Position numbers and translations under genes: made by a program
In this document: positions 27,358 to 36,541 of the stretch, one piece after another
Layout of the letters: every line of letters begins with the position of its first letter
Position numbering within the stretch: position 1 is the first letter of the stretch
NCBI RefSeq assembly: GCF_003987355.1
Contig: NZ_PIPR01000001.1
Location: forward strand, 1,674,001-1,738,000
Direction: 5' to 3'
DNA length: 64,000 bases
DNA from: Pseudidiomarina aestuarii
GTDB taxonomy: Bacteria; Pseudomonadota; Gammaproteobacteria; Enterobacterales; Alteromonadaceae
The notes under the pieces: generated by a model
Databases searched by the model: none
Seen by the model: only the letters and a program-made list of their open reading frames with translations
What the model was told of the DNA's origin: nothing

Positions 27358-28545
27358 CTAATCGACTTGCTTGCGACCAATCAATGCGCGGCCCATCGAA
27401 CCCCACGTGGGCTCCTTGCCGTACATCGTAATGCCCAAGCTGAATAGCCGTACTGCTGCCGAGCGGATGAAATAGACTGTCAGCAGCAAGACACCGAAGC
27501 TTCCTAACCATTCCCACCAAGCAACGCCGCCATCGGCGACTCGAATCGGCATGACCGCGAATGAAGTCAGCGGGAACCAACTTAAAATTTGTGCGAGCAG
27601 ACCTTGAGGACTATCCATTACGCCAAAACCAGCTCCGACAAATAGGGCCGGTAACAACATCATGGCGCTACGTCCAGAATGATTCGGATCGTCGATAGTT
27701 GCCGCAAATCCAGCCATCATGGCATTAATCATACCCAAGCCAAATACGGCAAAAAGCAACGTGACGATAATTAACTCAGCGCCAAATGCTGGATAGGTCA
27801 TCTCATCACCGCTGGCTACGCTCATCACTAAAACTACAAGTACAATCAAGATGAGAATGGTGGCCATGCTTTTCAGGCAGTGCAGAGTAACCCCTAAGAT
27901 CTTTCCGTCCATCCACTGACTTGGCGTGATTAACGTCAATAATTGCTCTGTAACTCGCTGTTGTTTCTCTTGAGTAATTGCGGTCATCATTAAGCCAAAA
28001 CTGCCAAATACAGCGACCATAATACTGACTAAAATCATGGTCGGAAGGGCCTTGGTTGCAGAACTCCGCTCGTCTTCCTCATTTTGCAGAGTAATGGCAA
28101 ATGATGGTGGATTATTTAACACCTGAATTTGTTCTGCAGTGAGCTCTAAATCGCCGAGCTTTCGTTGTTGCAAGTAGCCTTGAATGGATGCTTCAACTCG
28201 AGATTGCCAACCTGCATTACTTTTCACCACAAGATCAGAACGATAACCGGTAGTCGCATCATCAACAATGCGCAAAACTCCGGAGAACTCATCGCCAATA
28301 CCTGTCAGAGCTTGTTCGCGGTCATCGACAAATTGCCACTCAATATTCGGTAAGGTTGGTAGTTCGAAAGGTGCAACAACGGCGACAGTATGGGTTTCTT
28401 CAAGCGCTGTTTTAAGATGGCCCCACCCCATAGAAACTCCGAAGAGCACGCCCATAAGAACCAACGAAAACAACTCTTGTTTCCATTTGAAAAACCGGCG
28501 GAACTCGAAGCCACCAATGCGAATAACTTGTTGCCAACGAGTCAT
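27358..28545 (-). CDS. ABC-2 type transporter permease, NatB-like
   Basis: A 395-residue permease with one N-terminal membrane segment (about 25-45), a periplasmic domain of some 130 residues (about 50-180), and five or six further segments in the C-terminal half (about 180-380). This is the layout of NatB/YhaP-type ABC-2 permeases, which export sodium, peptides or other small molecules. Its ATG overlaps the ATPase stop by 4 bp, so the two form one exporter. It is the last gene of the pair. The cargo is unknown. Confidence 0.88.
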   Translation of the reverse strand: MTRWQQVIRIGGFEFRRFFKWKQELFSLVLMGVLFGVSMGWGHLKTALEETHTVAVVAPFELPTLPNIEWQFVDDREQALTGIGDEFSGVLRIVDDATTGYRSDLVVKSNAGWQSRVEASIQGYLQQRKLGDLELTAEQIQVLNNPPSFAITLQNEEDERSSATKALPTMILVSIMVAVFGSFGLMMTAITQEKQQRVTEQLLTLITPSQWMDGKILGVTLHCLKSMATILILIVLVVLVMSVASGDEMTYPAFGAELIIVTLLFAVFGLGMINAMMAGFAATIDDPNHSGRSAMMLLPALFVGAGFGVMDSPQGLLAQILSWFPLTSFAVMPIRVADGGVAWWEWLGSFGVLLLTVYFIRSAAVRLFSLGITMYGKEPTWGSMGRALIGRKQVD

Positions 28546-29453
28546 GATTGCACCGCCTGAAGATAAAGTTCATGAAGATTTTGCTGTTGCCGACTGAATT
28601 GATTCACTGCGCCTATGTTTTGGAGTTGCTCAAGCAGACCGGCTCCTTGGCTATGTTCACTACAAACAATTTCAAATTCACGCGCACTGAGGCTTTTACA
28701 GGCTGTAACGCCGCTAAGTTGAGACAACTGCTCGGAATCCACAGTGTCTGCAAATTCGACAAACAGAACAGATTTTTGCTGTAACTGCTCACGAACATCC
28801 GCAAGACTGCCTTGTGCTATCACTTGGCCTTTATTCATCAGCACGAGCTTGTCCGCCATGCGCTCAACTAACGCCATTTGATGTGCGCTAAGTATGACAG
28901 TACAACCGCGCTGACGTAGTTCCTCGAGAACGGTAAGGACAAACTCTTGGTTGACTGGATCTAGTCCTGAGAATGGTTCATCAAGCACGACTAATTGCGG
29001 CGAATGGAGCAAAGTGGCAATCAATTGTACTTTCTGTTGATTACCCTTCGAGAGCTGACGCATCGGCTCCTTTGCACGATCAGTTAAGAAAAATCGGGCC
29101 AGCCACTGCTCGATACTTTGTCCAGCCTCTTGTTTCGGCATCCCGCGTAAATTGGCGATATAACGTAAGTTGTCGATGAGGGTTCTATCTTGATAGAGAC
29201 CGCGGTCTTCGGGTAGGTAACCGAACGCAGCTGTGTCCAGTTGACTCGCAGCTGCTTGGTCATTGTAGAAATACTGGATAGTGCCACTATCGGGGCGAGT
29301 AAGCCCTACCATCATGCGTACTAGAGACGATTTACCAGCACCATTGGGACCCAACAATGCCAAAATCTCTCCACCTGTCGAGGTCAAACTGACGCCATCA
29401 ACCGCTCTTACGGTCGCATAATCCTTCACGACCTGCTGTACTTCAATCCGCAT
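28542..29453 (-). CDS. ABC transporter ATP-binding protein, NatA-like
   Basis: A 303-residue ATPase: Walker A LLGPNGAGKSSL, Q-loop region GYLPEDRGLY, signature LSKGNQQKVQ, Walker B VVLDEPFSGLDP, switch His in ILSAHQM. The signature with Lys (LSKGNQQK) and the DUF4162-type C-terminal extension (about residues 210-300) are typical of NatA/YhaQ-like exporters. It is followed with a 4-bp overlap by the permease gene at 28545. The start at 29453 is the first codon of a normal ABC N-terminus. Confidence 0.9.
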   Translation of the reverse strand: MRIEVQQVVKDYATVRAVDGVSLTSTGGEILALLGPNGAGKSSLVRMMVGLTRPDSGTIQYFYNDQAAASQLDTAAFGYLPEDRGLYQDRTLIDNLRYIANLRGMPKQEAGQSIEQWLARFFLTDRAKEPMRQLSKGNQQKVQLIATLLHSPQLVVLDEPFSGLDPVNQEFVLTVLEELRQRGCTVILSAHQMALVERMADKLVLMNKGQVIAQGSLADVREQLQQKSVLFVEFADTVDSEQLSQLSGVTACKSLSAREFEIVCSEHSQGAGLLEQLQNIGAVNQFSRQQQNLHELYLQAVQS

Positions 29454-29583
29454 ACTTGTTCCCTAGTCAAAGGCTATTTGCAAAGTAGCTCTTACCTTAC
29501 CTTAGATTTGTGCGCACATAGCAAGAATCACAGCAGCGAATCTGTATTGAAATGTTTCATTCAGTGAGTACTTAAGCACATAA

Positions 29584-29609
29584 AAAAGCCGAGCAATATG
29601 CTCGGCTTT
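29584..29609 (-). terminator. Rho-independent terminator after the TSP3-repeat protein gene
   Basis: On the minus strand AAAGCCGAGCA and TGCTCGGCTTT make an 11-bp perfect stem around a 4-base loop, followed directly by a run of T. It lies about 22 bp after the stop at 29632. Confidence 0.9.
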
Positions 29610-29631
29610 CTAGAGTAACTAATGGTTTTAT

Positions 29632-30651
29632 TTACTTACCTTTGCCTTTTGCTTTCGCAGGCTTACCACAACTACTTTGACCAGCTGCGCTGACCATTGC
29701 TGAACCTTCAGCTTCAGTCAACAAGCCGCTGTTCACAGCGTCGTTTTGCGCATGAGCAACACAGCTCACGTACTCACCGTGGTTTTTCCATGCGGTATCT
29801 TCCGCAGGGCCTGCACAATCACATGCAGCAGCTACATTCTGCGCACCTGAACAACCGAATTGGTCAACGCTTGCACCAGCAGCAGTGTCTGAACACTGAT
29901 CACCAGAATCATTTACGCCGTCACCGTCAGCATCAGCATTCGGGAAGTCGCTATCGTCGTTCGGGTTCGTACCAGCGTCAACTTCTTCACCGTCCAAGAA
30001 ACCATCACCATCTGAATCTGGGTTGGTTGGATCGGTTTCAGTCAACACTTCTTCAGCATCCGTGAGACCATCGTTGTCGGTATCTTCGAATACAACATTA
30101 ACGTTGGTCTCCAGACGGAACATACCACCGGCTAAACCACCACCATCAAAGATGAGGAAGTCGAGGGTATGGTCGCCATCAAGAGTGACTGGATACGATG
30201 ATGCGGTACTGGTTAAACCTTGATAACCAACCAATTGGCCGTCAACGTAAATCCATGAGCAGTTGTCCGCGAGCAAGTTCAAAACGAACTGTCCATTGCC
30301 CGATACTTCCGTTGAATAGCGCGTCCAGTTATGACCGCTAGGTCCACGTGAATTTAAGTCGCTCCACGCATTAATCCACGAAGCGCTGAGACCAGCTCCA
30401 GGCTGCCATGGATGCGCATTCAAGCCAAAATCGAAACTTGGATGTGGGTTTTGCCAGTTGCTGTCTAACGTCACATCTGGATTAATTTTACAGGCTTGGG
30501 TTGGCCAGTCAGCATAAGCAACAGCAGGTAAAATTTCATCATATGCCGTGACGGAGGAGTTACTTGTATAAACTAATGTTTCTGCATGAGCAGTGGATAA
30601 GCAGGCGCTAACAGCAAGAGCGACCGAGAGCATTTTTGTTGTTTTTAACAT
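29632..30651 (-). CDS. Secreted protein with thrombospondin type 3 calcium-binding repeats
   Basis: A 339-residue precursor with a signal peptide ending AHAE (about residue 23). Residues 25-185 form a beta-rich domain with a W-rich middle, reminiscent of carbohydrate- or matrix-binding modules. Residues about 192-268 are type 3 repeats with the calcium-binding DxDxDG pattern (DTDNDGLTDAEE, DSDGDGFLDGEE, DADGDGVNDSGD). The last 70 residues hold four cysteines (CDCAGP, YVSCVAH, SSCGK) and end in a Lys/Gly tail. It is probably extracellular or surface-bound and calcium-stabilised. Single gene with its own terminator; function unknown. Confidence 0.82.
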   Translation of the reverse strand: MLKTTKMLSVALAVSACLSTAHAETLVYTSNSSVTAYDEILPAVAYADWPTQACKINPDVTLDSNWQNPHPSFDFGLNAHPWQPGAGLSASWINAWSDLNSRGPSGHNWTRYSTEVSGNGQFVLNLLADNCSWIYVDGQLVGYQGLTSTASSYPVTLDGDHTLDFLIFDGGGLAGGMFRLETNVNVVFEDTDNDGLTDAEEVLTETDPTNPDSDGDGFLDGEEVDAGTNPNDDSDFPNADADGDGVNDSGDQCSDTAAGASVDQFGCSGAQNVAAACDCAGPAEDTAWKNHGEYVSCVAHAQNDAVNSGLLTEAEGSAMVSAAGQSSCGKPAKAKGKGK

Positions 30652-30959
30652 GGTCTTGCCTTGATTAATAAGTTGTCGAAGGAGTGATTATTCTGATTCT
30701 CAGTGTCTGCATTCCATGCAAGTCACATCCATAAACAACTTTCAGCACTTCAACCAGTTACCACTCGTTGTAACTAAATGTTTCAGCTACGTGGGCAAAG
30801 TTATAGCCCGATTCTAGACAACTAACAAATGTCGTTTATTATACGTAATTGTTGATTTTTTTCACCGACATTTAACAAGTGCCCAATTAACTTTGCGGTT
30901 CGGACTTGTGACCAGTAAACTCTTGCTACAACCAATCAAGCAACAAATCGAGAAGTATT
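30652..30959. other. 308-bp divergent intergenic region
   Basis: The stretch between the TSP3-repeat gene (minus) and the ilvE-like gene (plus) contains no coding frame that I can support. It is AT-rich in the middle and holds the ilvE promoter candidate at its right end. I see no inverted repeat or RNA gene in it. Confidence 0.6.
30893..30921 (+). promoter_or_regulatory. Candidate sigma-70 promoter of the ilvE-like gene
   Basis: TTGCGG (30893-30898), a 17-bp spacer and TAAACT (30916-30921) fit the sigma-70 consensus, giving a leader of about 30 bases before the ATG at 30960. No leader peptide or attenuator is visible. Confidence 0.5.
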
Positions 30960-31955
30960 ATGGCCGCTTTTGGTAGCGTGTTTATGCCGCAAATGGCGCT
31001 GAGCACTTTTGATGGTGAAGGCTGGAGTAACATTACCCATGTTGCTGCGGATCAATTGAGTCTACATCCTGGTGCCCATGTATTGCACTACGCAAGTACC
31101 TGTTTTGAAGGGCTAAAAGCCTTTCGGCACGAGGATGGTAGCGTCCATATTTTTCGGATGGACGCGAACATCAAACGTCTATCGCAGAGCAGTCGCTTGC
31201 TGTCGTTACCGAGTTTTTCGGCAGACATGCTTGAAACTATGATCACGGGAATTGTTCGCCACTATGCGAATGAGGTTCCCGTACCTCCCGGTTCGATGTA
31301 CATTCGGCCAACGCATATCGGTACCGAACCGGCTATCGGCAAAGCTGCGTCACCCAGTAAAACATCCATGTTGTATATATTATTGTCCCCCGTAGGTGAT
31401 TATTTTAGTGGCGGTGCTCGCCCTCTGCGCTTATTGCTCGAAGAGAATGGAAGTCGCTGTGCGCCACATATGGGGATGGTAAAAAGTGGTGGTAATTATG
31501 CCAGTGCCTTGCAGCCTATTTTACAAGCACGAGCTGCGGTTAACGCTGATCAAGTGTTGTTTTGTCCGGGTGGCGACGTGCAAGAAACTGGCGCTGCGAA
31601 CTTCCTGCTGATTGATGGCGATGAGATCATAACCAAAGCACTCGATACCAGCTTCCTGCACGGTATCACCCGAGATTCCCTGCTGACGCTCGCGAGAGAT
31701 ATGGGCATGAAGGTTAGCGAACGCGAACTCAGTGTGGACGAATTATTAGAGCGTGTTCAAAAGCCGACAACCGAAGCGGCCCTATCGGGCACCGCAGCAG
31801 TCATGACTCCAGTCGGAACACTGATCCATAACGGCACAGAGCATCGAGTTGGAAGCGGCACTGAGACGCCTACTATCACCAAGTTACGTGGAGCTTTGAA
31901 CGCTATTCAATGGGGCAAGGCAGCAGATACACACGGCTGGCTCACCAAGGTTTAA
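30960..31955 (+). CDS. ilvE: Branched-chain amino acid aminotransferase
   Basis: A 331-residue class IV PLP enzyme. The Schiff-base lysine is K175 in GMVKSGGNYASAL; the HYASTCFEGLKAF opening, YIRPTHIG and the QETGAANFLLI phosphate/substrate segment are typical of the large (type II, eukaryote-like) IlvE subgroup. It interconverts valine, leucine and isoleucine with their 2-oxo acids, at the last step of synthesis or the first of breakdown. A pyruvate- or D-amino-acid-type enzyme is less likely because of the full-length N-terminal domain. It is convergent with, and overlaps by 4 bp, the threonine-aldolase-like gene. Confidence 0.9.
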   Translation: MAAFGSVFMPQMALSTFDGEGWSNITHVAADQLSLHPGAHVLHYASTCFEGLKAFRHEDGSVHIFRMDANIKRLSQSSRLLSLPSFSADMLETMITGIVRHYANEVPVPPGSMYIRPTHIGTEPAIGKAASPSKTSMLYILLSPVGDYFSGGARPLRLLLEENGSRCAPHMGMVKSGGNYASALQPILQARAAVNADQVLFCPGGDVQETGAANFLLIDGDEIITKALDTSFLHGITRDSLLTLARDMGMKVSERELSVDELLERVQKPTTEAALSGTAAVMTPVGTLIHNGTEHRVGSGTETPTITKLRGALNAIQWGKAADTHGWLTKV

Positions 31956-33061
31956 TTATTCGCGCTCAAGCAAGCTTGTAGGTGCTGCGCCCAGAATTCC
32001 GGGGAATGCTGGAGCGCACTTCTACCGAGGCTAATTTCGCAAATACTAATACCCTTGTCGTAGACTCGGGGCAGCGACAAGACGACGATGCCGTGTTGCT
32101 CTGCGTACTGTGTCACGGCTTCAATAAGCTCGTTCTGATCGCGAGCGATGTGAAGGTGAAACATGGCAGCTTGAGGTGTCGTTGGGTTCACTGTTACACC
32201 TTCAATCATAGCGAACAAAGGTGCGAGCTGTTTGGCATAACGAGCCGCCTCTGTCACACTTTCCAAGTTTTCTGCCAAGCCATGTTGAGCCGCAAGAACA
32301 TAAGGATACATCGATATCAGATTGCCACCGGCGCGGCGATTCCAGACACGCGCTGCTGCGATAAAATCCTCCTCGCCCGCTAATATAGCGCCAGCAATAC
32401 CACCGATATCTTTATAAAAACTGACATAAACCGAATCGGCTAATGCACTGATTTCAGCCAAACTGCGTTGATAGAAGTTCGGGCACTGCCACAATCTTGC
32501 GCCGTCAAAATGCACAGCGACATTCCGCTCCTTCGCCCAATCTACTTGTTTATTTAAGTCGTCCCAGCTGGGTAGCTGTCCACCAATTTCACGCATTGGT
32601 AATTCTAAAACGATTGCTGCTAGCTCATCACCCGACAGCCGCGCGAAGTCTCCATATTCTAAAACCTTATCCGGCTGCCCTAGCATCTTCCCAGACAATC
32701 CCCACAGCTTTTGATAGCCGTCTTGCTCATGCAGAACCAGATGAGAGGTCGGGTGCAAACCTACAACAGACTTACCGAACTGCTCACTATGAATTTTTAG
32801 CGCCAGCGGCTGTGCTAAGGTCCCACTGGGCAGGAATAATGCCGCCGGTTTACCGAGTAAGTCAGCAACTTCTCGCTCAAAGGTTTCAATCAGTTCGCCA
32901 GAGCCATACACATCCGCATGCTGGCCCTCAGCTCGCTTAGCCAGTTTTTGCAAGGTAGTGCCAATAGACTCAGCTGGGTGTCTGAGAATAGAGTGTTCAG
33001 CTTCTCTTACAGCACTTGTATAGGCAATACGCAGCACATCAGTTATCGCTTTTTCATTCAT
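31952..33061 (-). CDS. Threonine-aldolase / beta-eliminating lyase family PLP enzyme
   Basis: A 369-residue fold-type I PLP enzyme. The active-site lysine is K217 (SFYKDIGGIAG), the PLP-binding Asp is D186 (VHFDGARL), and the glycine loop is FLPSGTLAQ. The sequence matches the beta-eliminating lyase group (PF01212) that includes low-specificity threonine aldolase, but its N-terminus (LRHPAESIGTTLQKL) is longer than in classic LtaE, so the exact reaction is uncertain. It likely cleaves a beta-hydroxy amino acid to glycine and an aldehyde. Single gene, 30 bp after the ToxR-like regulator stop. Confidence 0.85.
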   Translation of the reverse strand: MNEKAITDVLRIAYTSAVREAEHSILRHPAESIGTTLQKLAKRAEGQHADVYGSGELIETFEREVADLLGKPAALFLPSGTLAQPLALKIHSEQFGKSVVGLHPTSHLVLHEQDGYQKLWGLSGKMLGQPDKVLEYGDFARLSGDELAAIVLELPMREIGGQLPSWDDLNKQVDWAKERNVAVHFDGARLWQCPNFYQRSLAEISALADSVYVSFYKDIGGIAGAILAGEEDFIAAARVWNRRAGGNLISMYPYVLAAQHGLAENLESVTEAARYAKQLAPLFAMIEGVTVNPTTPQAAMFHLHIARDQNELIEAVTQYAEQHGIVVLSLPRVYDKGISICEISLGRSALQHSPEFWAQHLQACLSANN

Positions 33062-33091
33062 GGTGAGTTCCGATATGTCACATTAATAGGG

Positions 33092-34375
33092 CTAGATATT
33101 CGTGTAATTGCAGACAGCGCTTTGCAGGCGTGCGTTCAGTTCTTGGCACACTTGCCGGGCCCGCATGGTTTCACCGGTTCGGATCAAAACATTCACTAAA
33201 CCCAGCGAAGCCTTTTCATGCAATGGCTCGATGACCAACGCCTGGCGGTACCAAGTTTCAGCTTCCAAATACCTGTTTTGTTCGAAGTGAATGTCACCGA
33301 GCATCCTCGCAACCGCCGCATACCAAGGCCGAATTTGAACCGTATTTTCTTCGTAACGCTCGCCCATCGCAGCAAATGCGCTCGAATACATTTCGAGCGC
33401 TGACTGAGAGTCACCTTCTTCTTCGTACAACTCACCCAGATTCAGCAACACCTGCCAAGCGCTGGGGTCATTCACTAGAGCGCTATGATAGACCTGTATG
33501 GCTTCTTCATAATTACCCTGCGCGGACAAAACAAAACCTAAAGCCTTTAATGCGACTGGGTTTTGTGGTTCTAAAGCAACGGCCTTATCGGCAAAGCTTT
33601 GAGCGCGCGCCAATACAGCTCTCGCATTGTTCGAATCGAGCTGTCCTGAGGCGACTCGGTCGGTGAGCGTAATCGGTTCATCAACGTCGCCCGTTATTTC
33701 CGTTGAGTAACGGATAGCCCGCTGCACTAGTGCGTTAGCCATACCTGCATAAGCCTCTGCAGTTTTCGGCTTCGCCTCTATTATTTGCTCGTACAGCACA
33801 ATGGCACGCTCGTTATCGGCTAACCGCATTTGATGATAGTAATCGTCAGCGCGCTCGAGTAACAGATTGGACTCAGTATCGATATTTATATTTGTTTGCA
33901 TATAAAAATATATGGCTGCAGCCAAAATTACCGTCGACACCACTGCTATCGTTCCGAAACGGCTTCTGCTCGAGTTCTTAGACTCTAATTTGGCTAGCTT
34001 TGAGCTCTCAACAACGATTTCAGAAACTTGCGCTATCAATCGATATCCGCGTTTAGGTATAGTTTCGATGTAACGAGGTTGCTTAGCGTTATCACCTAAA
34101 CTTGTTCGTAATCTCGAGATGGTACGCAACAGTGAATCATCGCTCGCGTAAGTCCCAGTCCAGACTGAAGTGATGAGGTCATCTTTACTCACAACCTCCC
34201 CATGGTGTGCGACCAAAACTCTCAACACATCACAACTACGAGGCTCTAACCGAACCTCTGCCGTCTCGACTGGCGCAGTTGATGTGGAGTCGCTAAACTC
34301 ACAAAGACCAGAATTAAGATCCACGATCCATTCACCAATGCGGATTTTTTTGTTCGTTAATTCGTTCATCATCAA
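33092..34375 (-). CDS. ToxR/CadC-type membrane transcriptional regulator with TPR domain
   Basis: A 427-residue protein. Residues about 10-115 are an OmpR/ToxR winged helix (LEPRSCDVLRVLVAHHGE, then the recognition helix and wing ending TIPKRGYRLIA). One membrane segment lies at about 140-158 (IAVVSTVILAAAIYFYM). The periplasmic part, residues about 175-425, contains five or six tetratricopeptide-like helical pairs (AEAYAGMANALVQRA, PVALKALGFVLSAQG, AWQVLLNLGELYEEEG, AETWYRQALVIEP). It reads a periplasmic state and binds DNA without a separate kinase. It is divergent from the S41 peptidase at 34488, 112 bp away, its likely target. Confidence 0.9.
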   Translation of the reverse strand: MMMNELTNKKIRIGEWIVDLNSGLCEFSDSTSTAPVETAEVRLEPRSCDVLRVLVAHHGEVVSKDDLITSVWTGTYASDDSLLRTISRLRTSLGDNAKQPRYIETIPKRGYRLIAQVSEIVVESSKLAKLESKNSSRSRFGTIAVVSTVILAAAIYFYMQTNINIDTESNLLLERADDYYHQMRLADNERAIVLYEQIIEAKPKTAEAYAGMANALVQRAIRYSTEITGDVDEPITLTDRVASGQLDSNNARAVLARAQSFADKAVALEPQNPVALKALGFVLSAQGNYEEAIQVYHSALVNDPSAWQVLLNLGELYEEEGDSQSALEMYSSAFAAMGERYEENTVQIRPWYAAVARMLGDIHFEQNRYLEAETWYRQALVIEPLHEKASLGLVNVLIRTGETMRARQVCQELNARLQSAVCNYTNI

Positions 34376-34487
34376 TTAGTTATAAATTGTCAGCTTTTTG
34401 TCCGTTATTTCATGTGAGTTCGTCAGGACGACTACAGCACTCATGAATATCCTCTCATGCGTTACTTACTAAACTGGAGAGTATTTT

Positions 34488-35963
34488 ATGATTCGTCTTA
34501 TTTTTATTGGCTTGCTGTATTGCATATTGAGCATACTGCATACAGCCGCAGCTGACACGAAAAAGCCTCAAGAAAAATTATCAGTAGCGCAAGTGAAGGC
34601 AGATTTTGAGCAGTTATACCTGGGTCTTCAAGCTGGCAGCTATGACCTTTACGTAAATCATCCAAAACGCGCTTACGATCAAGATTATCAGCGGATGTTG
34701 GATTCTATTCAGGAGCCGATGACTTCACTCGAGGTACAGAAGCTATTTATGCGCTTTACCGCGTTGGCTGACATCGCTCACACTCGGATCGATTTTCCCG
34801 TTGATGATTATCGCGGTTTCATGACCAATGACGGGAAAACGCTGCCGCTGACGCTAACTATCACCGATACTTCTGTAGTTATTGATGATTACCTCGGTCA
34901 GCATGAAAACATTCAATCTGGTGACCACCTGATAGCGGTAGATGGTACCAACGTTCGCCAGTGGCTCGCGCAACTCGGAGCGTACATTGCCGCGGATGAT
35001 CAGTTCATTTTAAATAGCTTACTCGGTGGGCAAGTGGGTGCGTATACCTGGTTACATGATGGCGAGCGAGACTCCTATTTACTGCGCGCTCGGTCTGCGC
35101 AAAGTGGAGAGGTTTACGAGGTACGTCAACCCACATTGGCCTATTCCCAGCAACAACCGGTCTCGAATGCAGAGGCCGATGCTGCTTCACTACCACGCGA
35201 CTATGACATCATTGATTCAGCAATTGGCTATTTGAAGCCAGGACCGTTCTACAATGTTTTCGCAGAGTCCGATAAGGAAATATGGGATACCGAAGAGTAC
35301 GTTAGATTTATCGATGAGGCCTACCAGCACTTTTTAGCCGAAGGTGTCGATACGATCTTAATCGATGTTCGCAATAACCCAGGTGGCACGAATAGTTTTA
35401 GTGACCCTATGATTGCTTGGTTTGCAGATCGTCCATTCAAATTCGCATCTGATTTCCGAGTCAAGGTGTCAGAACTAGCCAAACGCGCAAATCAAGCACG
35501 ACTGGAGAATGAGAACACTGATAATACGATTAGCCATAAACTCGCAAAGTTTTATGCGGCCCATGAACCCGGCGAGATTATCTCGTTTCCGCTGGAAGAA
35601 GCTCAGCCCAATCCATCCAACCGAAGCATATTAGGGCATGACATAGACGTTTATATCGCTATTGATCGCTCCTCATATAGCAATGCGGTCTCGGTCGCTG
35701 CCATCGCACAAGATTATGGCTTCGCCACTGTGATTGGAGAAACGACGGCCGATTTCGCAACCACTTATGCGTCTATGGAGTCTTTTCGATTAGACCATAG
35801 CGGTATCAGCGTTGGCTTTCCTAAAGCGCATATTATTCGTCCAAATGGCGACTTAAAAGCTGGTGGCGTTGTACCGGACATCGAACTCGAGCTTAACCAA
35901 GACCACGACGGCGACTTAGCTAAAATTGTGGCTGCGATAAAGGCTTATAACCAACCCTTTTGA
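34488..35963 (+). CDS. Secreted S41-family peptidase
   Basis: A 491-residue precursor with a signal peptide ending HTAAA (about residue 21). A PDZ-like segment (ENIQSGDHLIAVDGTNV) sits near residues 140-160, and the S41 core near 270-470 has the conserved LIDVRNNPGGT strand and the nucleophile segment DRSSYSNAVSVA (Ser near 395-398). The usual Glu after the nucleophile is Asn here. The GGVVPDIE segment at the end is typical. It should cleave peptides in the envelope. It is divergent from the ToxR/CadC-like regulator and overlaps the end of the convergent response regulator by 19 bp. Confidence 0.87.
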   Translation: MIRLIFIGLLYCILSILHTAAADTKKPQEKLSVAQVKADFEQLYLGLQAGSYDLYVNHPKRAYDQDYQRMLDSIQEPMTSLEVQKLFMRFTALADIAHTRIDFPVDDYRGFMTNDGKTLPLTLTITDTSVVIDDYLGQHENIQSGDHLIAVDGTNVRQWLAQLGAYIAADDQFILNSLLGGQVGAYTWLHDGERDSYLLRARSAQSGEVYEVRQPTLAYSQQQPVSNAEADAASLPRDYDIIDSAIGYLKPGPFYNVFAESDKEIWDTEEYVRFIDEAYQHFLAEGVDTILIDVRNNPGGTNSFSDPMIAWFADRPFKFASDFRVKVSELAKRANQARLENENTDNTISHKLAKFYAAHEPGEIISFPLEEAQPNPSNRSILGHDIDVYIAIDRSSYSNAVSVAAIAQDYGFATVIGETTADFATTYASMESFRLDHSGISVGFPKAHIIRPNGDLKAGGVVPDIELELNQDHDGDLAKIVAAIKAYNQPF

Positions 35964-36541
35964 TGGGCAATCCGTGCAGCTTCGGTGCGGTTGCTGGCAT
36001 GCAATTTACTGATAGCCTCAGACAGATAATTACGCGCAGTACCCTCGGCGATAAATAACGCTTTGGCAATCGCCTGGGTACTGAGTCCTTGACCCGCCAA
36101 GCGCAGTGCTTTGCGTTCTTTATCGGTTAGCGGATCCTGCTGGCCAAGCGCTTGGATTAACAATTCATTGCTGATCACCTGCTCACCGGCACACACTTGT
36201 TGCAATGAACTGATAAGTACATCGATCGGGGAGTCTTTCAGAAGAAACCCACGTACCCCAGCATCTAAAGCGCGCTTGATATAACCTGCTCGGTTGAAGG
36301 TGGTTATAATCACGGAACGCACGTTAGGTTGGTGCTCGTGCACCCATTGCACCAGTTCGAGGCCTGTTATGTTGGGCATTTCGATATCGCTCAGCAATAC
36401 ATCGTAAGAATCGTTTTGGAGTTTACGTTGTGCATCTGCACCATCGACCGCTTCATCAACCTGATAATCCGCTTCTAATCGCAATAAGCTCGCCAGTGCT
36501 GTGCGAACCATGGTCTGATCTTCGGCAAGCAATATCTTCAT
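35945..36541 (-). CDS. NarL/DesR-type response regulator
   Basis: A 198-residue regulator with a receiver domain (E7/D8, phospho-acceptor D52 in LLSDIEMPN, T80, K102 in FLLKDSP) and a LuxR-type helix-turn-helix (about 137-198: LTDKERKALRLAGQGLSTQ, then the recognition helix in GTARNYLSEA). The size and order match DesR/LiaR-like regulators that control ABC exporters. It overlaps the kinase stop by 4 bp (ATGA). The likely target is the divergent ABC-2 operon at 37786. Confidence 0.93.
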   Translation of the reverse strand: MKILLAEDQTMVRTALASLLRLEADYQVDEAVDGADAQRKLQNDSYDVLLSDIEMPNITGLELVQWVHEHQPNVRSVIITTFNRAGYIKRALDAGVRGFLLKDSPIDVLISSLQQVCAGEQVISNELLIQALGQQDPLTDKERKALRLAGQGLSTQAIAKALFIAEGTARNYLSEAISKLHASNRTEAARIAHQKGWL

